NCBI GenBank assembly: GCA_026770585.1
Contig: MU646353.1
Coordinates: 465,835-477,658, forward strand
Direction of reading: 5' to 3'
Length of the DNA stretch: 11,824 bases
Source: Baffinella frigidus
Taxonomy: Eukaryota; Cryptophyceae; Cryptomonadales; Baffinellaceae
The position numbers and the translations under genes are program-made. Positions 4,949 through 10,900 of the stretch are shown one piece after another. The notes below the pieces were generated by a model. It did no database searches, had not been told where the DNA came from, and was given only the letters and a program-made list of their open reading frames with translations. The stretch's first letter is position 1; each line of letters opens with the position of its first letter.

Positions 4949-7900
4949 GTGTGGCCCTCTTCCCAAGTCCTGCTTCCGATCCAGCGTGTGCCGGCCGGCA
5001 GGGCGGCCTGAGCCGTCTCTTTCCGCGTATTCCTCATTGGTGGCCACCGCATCATCGAGCGAGATCGTCGCACTCTAGGGAGGAGCACATGTTAAGACCG
5101 AGCGTCCTCGCTGAGAGACGGCGCCAATTTGAGCAGGGAAGGTGGCGTTCAACGCGGCGCAGCGCAATTCGGTCAAGGTCTCCATCGGCGAGGCGGTGGG
5201 GGTGGTGGGGGCCCTGCTCCCGGACGAGCTCATCCAGGTGCGGACCAGCGGCTGCCAGCTTCCCGCCGCAAGGCTTTCGTCGTTTTGGCCAACCCCCGAT
5301 TTGTACCAGACCTTGGTTGGTGTCTCGGAAATCGACACCCCCCTGGTACAAATCCGCCAACCTTCCACGGTGAAACGGTTTCACGTGGGAGGGGTGGTGG
5401 TTGGGTCCCTGGCCCGTCACGTTGTTCTGACCTGCACGGCATTGCCGAGCAGGCGAGAGCCGAGCAGGCAGCGACCTTGACGTTTCCAGGAAGCAGGATC
5501 CTGCTTCCTGCTTTTCCATGAACCAGGATCTAGGCGCGGCTTTCCGGTGGCTTGCACACCTAATCCGGGGAAATGTTTAATTTAAAATAAAATAGATCCC
5601 TATTTGTTCATAGGAGTTGGACAAAGGTCGATTAGGGCCCTAAGTAAGTTCAATTAGGGCCATAATCCGGTTTGATAGGCCATTTTCTTTTAAATTAAAC
5701 ATGTTTCCGGATGATACCACTGGGCGTGGGCCCTCGTGCCTGCGCCGAGGGCCCAGAGCAGCGCACACCAGCGGCGAAGGGGGACCGCGGCATGGATCCA
5801 TTCATCACGGACGAAATCCCGTAGTGGCATGCGTGGTGTTGTGAGAAGTGTTGTGAAAAGCGGGAGTGGACTGGGCGGTGAAAGATCAATATGAGTGGAC
5901 TGGGTGGTGAGAGATAAAATCGTGACTGGGCGGTGAAAGACACAGCATGCATGGTTGCAACGAATGGCAGGCAGCGTTTAAAATAATATTGTGTAAGACA
6001 GACCCCCCAGATAAGGGGGGGCTGCAAGGGCAAAATGGCTCCAAGAAATTCGTCGATTTGGTCTGACCGTGGGGATTGGGGGCAGGCGGCGTCACTGTCG
6101 CTGAGTGTGGACCTTGTGGGGCGCGCGTCCCCGAGCGAAGCCGTCTCCTCCGAGACCCTCACCGCCAAAGTCAAGGACACTCTCCGAGGTCTCGCTCGCA
6201 TCCAATCCCGCCGAGTGTTCCTCAGGAATACGATTTTGGTGGATCTTGAAGGGTGGAAATTAGACAGTCGCCTATGTAGCCTTCATGTATAACCTTAAGA
6301 TACACCGCTATAGAATCGGAGATCCCCGAAATCGTATCTGGAGGAATACTCGTTTGGACGAGATCAGTGATCGGCCTGGTACAAAACGTTTTGACCAAGT
6401 GAGTCAACAGGCGCGGGATCCGTGTGTGTCACACTTGTCTCCCCACCAACTCGCACGAAAAGACCAAATCGCCGATTTTCAGATCCCAAATTCACCTTGC
6501 AGACACCCCAGATCTGGGGTCTCTGTGTCAACTTAAGTCCCAATCTTGGTACGAAACCAACTTTTGGGAACAGGTCGGAATCAATCGATTTGGTCCTTTC
6601 GTGAGGGTTGGTGGCCGTGCAGTGCGAGGTTGTGGGAGGGTGTGTGAGCGCGAAAAGTGGTTGATACCCGGTCTCCTGGGTTCCCAGGGATGCTAGCATC
6701 CCTGGGATTTCAGCGCTGAAAGCCGCCCGTGTTCCCGTGTGTGGTGTGTGGTCGAGATGCGGGGGATGCTGCCGGTTGCGCGCGTCTCACAGGATGGTGA
6801 GGACGAGGGGAAGGATGGGGAGGGGGATGGCGAGGGGGAGGGGGAGGACGCTGATGAAAGCCGCCCGTGTTCCCGTGTGTGGTGGCCGGCACGGGGCCTG
6901 CCTCTCTTCTCACGGCTGTCCCCACCAGTCCTTCAGGGGGGGGGTTGGGTAGGTAGGATGCCCCCCCCCGGCCATATCATTAATAGCCCCCCGTGGCAAA
7001 GCGGGTAATAGAGTAAGCGGGAGGTCCAGAGTAAGCGGGAGGTCCAGAGTTCGAAGCTGGCCGTGGGAGCGATGGTGGTAAATGATGGCCGCTTTTCGGG
7101 TTGCCGGTTTGCCGGTTTGCTCATTTGATTTGTACCAGAATTCTCGAAACGATGCGTTTTGAAGAGCGTTTAGTTAACTTCCTGGTGGATCGACGGCCCG
7201 GGGGGGTGATTGATGCTTCTGACGCCAAAAGTATGCATTCCGAGCATTTAATTTAAATGCCTGTGGGGATGCGATGGATGCCGCACGCGGGGCGAGTGTC
7301 CAGCTCTGTCCCACTTTATTTGGGCTCCTCACCAATTCGCCCCCCCCCCCACCAATTTTCAACGTGAATTTTGCCCCCCCCCCCCCGGAAAATTCATTCA
7401 GATGTGAAATGGGGGGGGGGGGCGAAGTGATGAGGAGCCCGAAAGTGGGGCAGAGCTAGCATGTCGCTGTAGTAATTTTCGTTACCAGCGTCTTCAAAAA
7501 AAACACCGGTTCCCGGATTAAGGTGTGATAACGCACGCGTGGGGAAGGAAGGCGTGAGGAGGAAAAAAAGCCCCGCGCTGAGGGGCGGGGCGTTCCTGGC
7601 AGGGCACGTCCTCTCCCTCGGGCAGAGCGTCGTGTGCGAAGTCCAAGGCGCCAACCTCATGCTCAAGGTCGTGGCCGTGGCCGTCTTCAAGGAGAGCGTC
7701 GAGGGGGGGTTGGACGGCGGGGCGGTTTCGGGGCTGTGGGCGGGGGGGGGGGTTGAGCCGCGCGCGCTGATGGGCCTCGTTGGTGCCAATACGCAGGTGC
7801 CTTGCTGCCTGCCTGACCTAACCCTGAACCCTGGACCATACACCCTGAGCCGTGAACCCTGAACCCTGAAGACTAAAACCTGAACCATGGACCCTGAACC

Positions 7901-10900
7901 CTGAACCCTAAACACGACACCTTAAACCCTGAACCCTAAACCCTACATCGTAAACCCTAAACCCTCACCCCTAACCCCTACACCGCATCCTTCGCGGGGG
8001 GACACCTGGCGTGACGCGATGGCCTGACCTGAAAAAGATGATGTTTGACCAGTGGTCAAATCCATGGTCTAGGGGAGGGCATCTGCAGTCCTTTCAACCT
8101 GCCGGTGCATGCCACCCGTGAGCATTATAGGGTAACGGGCTGAAAACCGGGTAGTTAGGCCTACGGTATTGACCACGGCAGGCCGTAGGGGCCTAGGGGG
8201 GCTCCTACGAGAAAGCGGGCCCTAGGGGGCCTACGGCCTACCGTAGTCAATACCGTAGGATTAACTACCCGGGTTTCAGGACGTTGGCCTATGAAAGTGC
8301 TGGCGTGGCGTGAATGCCAGAGAATTTTTGGTCCTAGGATCCCTCGGCCTACGGTAGGAGGTCCTAGGCAATGCCGTATGCCTAACTACCCCATTTTCAG
8401 GCCGTCAGCCTATGAGCTTGCTGGCCAGGCGTGACGTGAATGCCCGCGCGATGTCCTGACGCAGCCGCCCCCCCACTTGCGGACAGGTCAAGGTCAGTCT
8501 GGCGCCCGGGAGTGCTTTGAAGCTCACTGCCGAGGCTGGCTCCCAGGTGGAACGTCCCTTCAGTGCCGATGTGGTCAAATTTAGCCGCAAAGAGGTCGTA
8601 GGTAGGTCCTAGGACCCTACGGTAGGGCGTATGCGCCTACTCGCCACGTAAGGGATATCTTGAAACGCATTTTCGTACTGCCGCTTGGATCATGGTTCGA
8701 TTTTCAGCCTCTTGGAGCATGGTTCGAGATTTGGTTTGGTGGTTGCCCACAGGACCAACCCTGCTCACTGCCAGATTGAGTTCTGCGTTGGGAGATGTTC
8801 TGACCCCAGTTGGGATGCCCTGAACCCACCACGCAAGAGTGCAAGGCTGGCCTCGGAAAACACGTCAGTTCACACGGAATGTGTACCAACTTTCCGAAAC
8901 TTTCATTTTTCTCTGGGGAGAATATCCACTCGTGAACTTTCAGAATCGTCAGAATCAGACGATTTCTCCTAAGCCAGTCAGCTATACACCCTTGCGTGGC
9001 AATTGAGATGGCCTGCCCCGAGTTGCAGCCATGGCTGAGACATTATCCGTAGGAAACCCCCTATAACCCTACGGGTTGCCTACCGTAGGGCCCTGGGTCT
9101 GATCGCTTAGGGGTTATTCAAAATACCTTGGAAGACCACTGGGTGGTTGCTGCCACAGCACTCATCCAGCGGGAATCGAATACTTCTCGAATGTCATCTT
9201 TTCCGCGTGGGTCGCTGCCATCTTCTCGTTTGAATGTGTACCCCACGCCAGGTCATTTGTCGGAATTTCAGCTACAAGAGTTTTTTTTTAAATTGTACCC
9301 GGATGCGAAATTTTGTTATCGGACCGGACGTGGAAAGGACGAGTAGCTGCGAAATCGATGGTGGCTACGTACCATTTAGAACCATGAAACGAACCGTTGC
9401 GTCCTTAAATTCTGACTAATGACTTTCCGTGGTTGTGTGTGGGAAAACGAACATCATGATTATGGTGATAGTTTTTCATATATCGTACTGGACAATGAGA
9501 TTAAATATTTGTATCTTACTGGAAAATGAGATGAAATATCTCACTGGACAATGAGAATAAAATTAAGTATCTTACTGGACAATGAGATTCAAAAATATAT
9601 CTTGACTGGACAATGAGATTAAAACATCTCTTACTGGACAACGCGATTAAATATTCGGACAATGGGATTCAACATTTTTGAATGTTGGAGTGACGCAAGC
9701 TCGCGCGCCAGTCTCATCTTCACAAAAGTATTAATCAATCGCTTTTGGCGCAACGAAATTTACCACACACATGCTCTACTATTACTTTTATGAGCAAATC
9801 GTGTAGTAATTTTCGTTACCCAAAGGCAATTAATTAATACGTGTATGGAAGTTAAGGCGGGGAATCCTATGGAACCTCAGGAAACATGAAGGGGTACGAA
9901 CATCATGATTCTGGTTACAGTATTTCATGTATCTTACTGGACGATGCGATTGAATGTTTCCCAACTCTTGACTGCTGGACGCGATTGAATAGTTTCCAAC
10001 TCTTGACTGTTGGAGTGACGCTCGCGCGCGGGTCAGGCGGGGACGTCGGATGGAGCCGCTGGGAACATGAAGGGGTCAGCGCTGTTCCGGCCGGACTTTG
10101 CGCTCGAAGACCTTGGGATCGGTGGCCTCGACCAGGAGGTGCGATATAACACACTCCGAGCCACAATATTTTAGCTAAGTGAAACAGCTCACCTAAGTCA
10201 ATTTCCCCCTGATTTCGTTTAGATAGACCCTGCCACGATGGCAGGCATTTGACTTAAGGCGCTGGCTTTTAGGGGGAGTTGACTTTGCTGAAATCTTGTG
10301 GCTCGGAGTGTAATAGCCAACGACCAGTTGTTCGAGAGGAAACTGCCGCCCTCTCCCTTGCTTGCACTTGCCCGGTAGCAATGCTGCCTGGGACCAGGAG
10401 GTGCGATATCATAGCCAACAACCAGTTATTCGTGAGCTGCTAATCTCAGACACTGCACCCAACCGCGGCAGGTTCCTCTCGAATGGGTGTTGGCCAGCAC
10501 CCAGTTGTTCGAGAGGAAACTGCCGCCCTCTCCCTTGGCTTGCACTTGCCCGCTAGCAATCCACACGAGAATGTAAGAGGGGGCTATTTACGAGGTGCCG
10601 TGCTCCCCCTTGTTTTCACTTGTTTATTACTCTCGATACAGGTCCTAAATGAGGCCCTCGAGCCTTGAGTTGAGTGATACAAAAGTCTATGAGCCTTGCT
10701 GTCACGTGCCCGCTAGCAACCCTGCCTCGGACGTGCGCGCAAAGCATTTTATAATAATATGTCAAAGTTACTGAATATGAAGTATTCATTAAAAATAAAA
10801 TGTATGCTAGCCAGACACCTACCACTGTGCAATGCCTGCATCACCCCCCGATAATGTCCACTCCAGAGTGTAGGGTGAAGGGATGAGGGATGAGGGTGTA

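Larger units (their letters stand above)
5238..6085 (+). other. NSF intron 2 (848 bp) with palindromes and a MITE-like element
   Basis: Contains a stem-loop at 5298-5354, a perfect 24-bp palindrome at 5487-5510 and a terminal-inverted-repeat element at 5563-5712. The sequence 5713-6085 holds short GTGGACTGGGCGGTGA-type direct repeats (about 5867-5937) and no recognisable gene. Confidence 0.8.
6189..7602 (+). other. NSF intron 3 (1414 bp), dense with foldbacks
   Basis: Contains inverted-repeat elements at 6212-6352, 6443-6614 and 7302-7457, palindromes at 6682-6721, a 29-bp direct repeat, a tRNA-like segment near 6985-7070 and a partial copy of the 2318-type arm at 7471-7515. No coding segment is recognised. 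Confidence 0.8.
7797..8486 (+). other. NSF intron 4 (690 bp): telomere-like array plus foldback
   Basis: The intron begins at GTGCCT and passes within about 20 bp into CCCTGAA/CCCTAAA repeats (to about 7980). The rest holds a long inverted repeat with CCTACGG motifs and a partial second copy of it. The acceptor GCGGACAG follows a CCCCCCC tract. Confidence 0.85.
8547..10072 (+). other. NSF intron 5 (1526 bp)
   Basis: Contains CCTACGGTAGG fragments (8600-8640, 9045-9100), a short direct repeat around ATGGTTCGA (8690-8720), a tandem array (9481-9675) and a foldback (9728-9840). Two moderately long open frames (8685-8972, 9128-9346) resemble nothing I recognise and have no support as exons. Confidence 0.75.

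Noticed and set aside
4537-5373. A single 278-codon protein on the plus strand
   Set aside because: Its first part is NSF exon 1, but after 4948 it reads through intron 1 and then passes exon 2 in the wrong frame.
8547-8600. Extension of NSF exon 5 into ERPFSADVVKFSRKE
   Set aside because: It is open but breaks the spacing to the GIGGLD segment, whereas the CCCAG/GTGGAA donor gives nearly the plant spacing.
8685-8972. 95-codon open frame
   Set aside because: No recognisable domain, no splice evidence, located in NSF intron 5. It includes direct repeats around ATGGTTCGA.
9128-9346. 72-codon open frame
   Set aside because: No family resemblance that I recognise and no transposase motif. Treated as intronic chance.
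9890-10072. Upstream extension of NSF exon 6 in an open frame
   Set aside because: The upstream sequence belongs to the ACTGGACGATGCGATT repeat block, and the frame of the 87-codon ORF differs from that of FALEDLGIGGLD.
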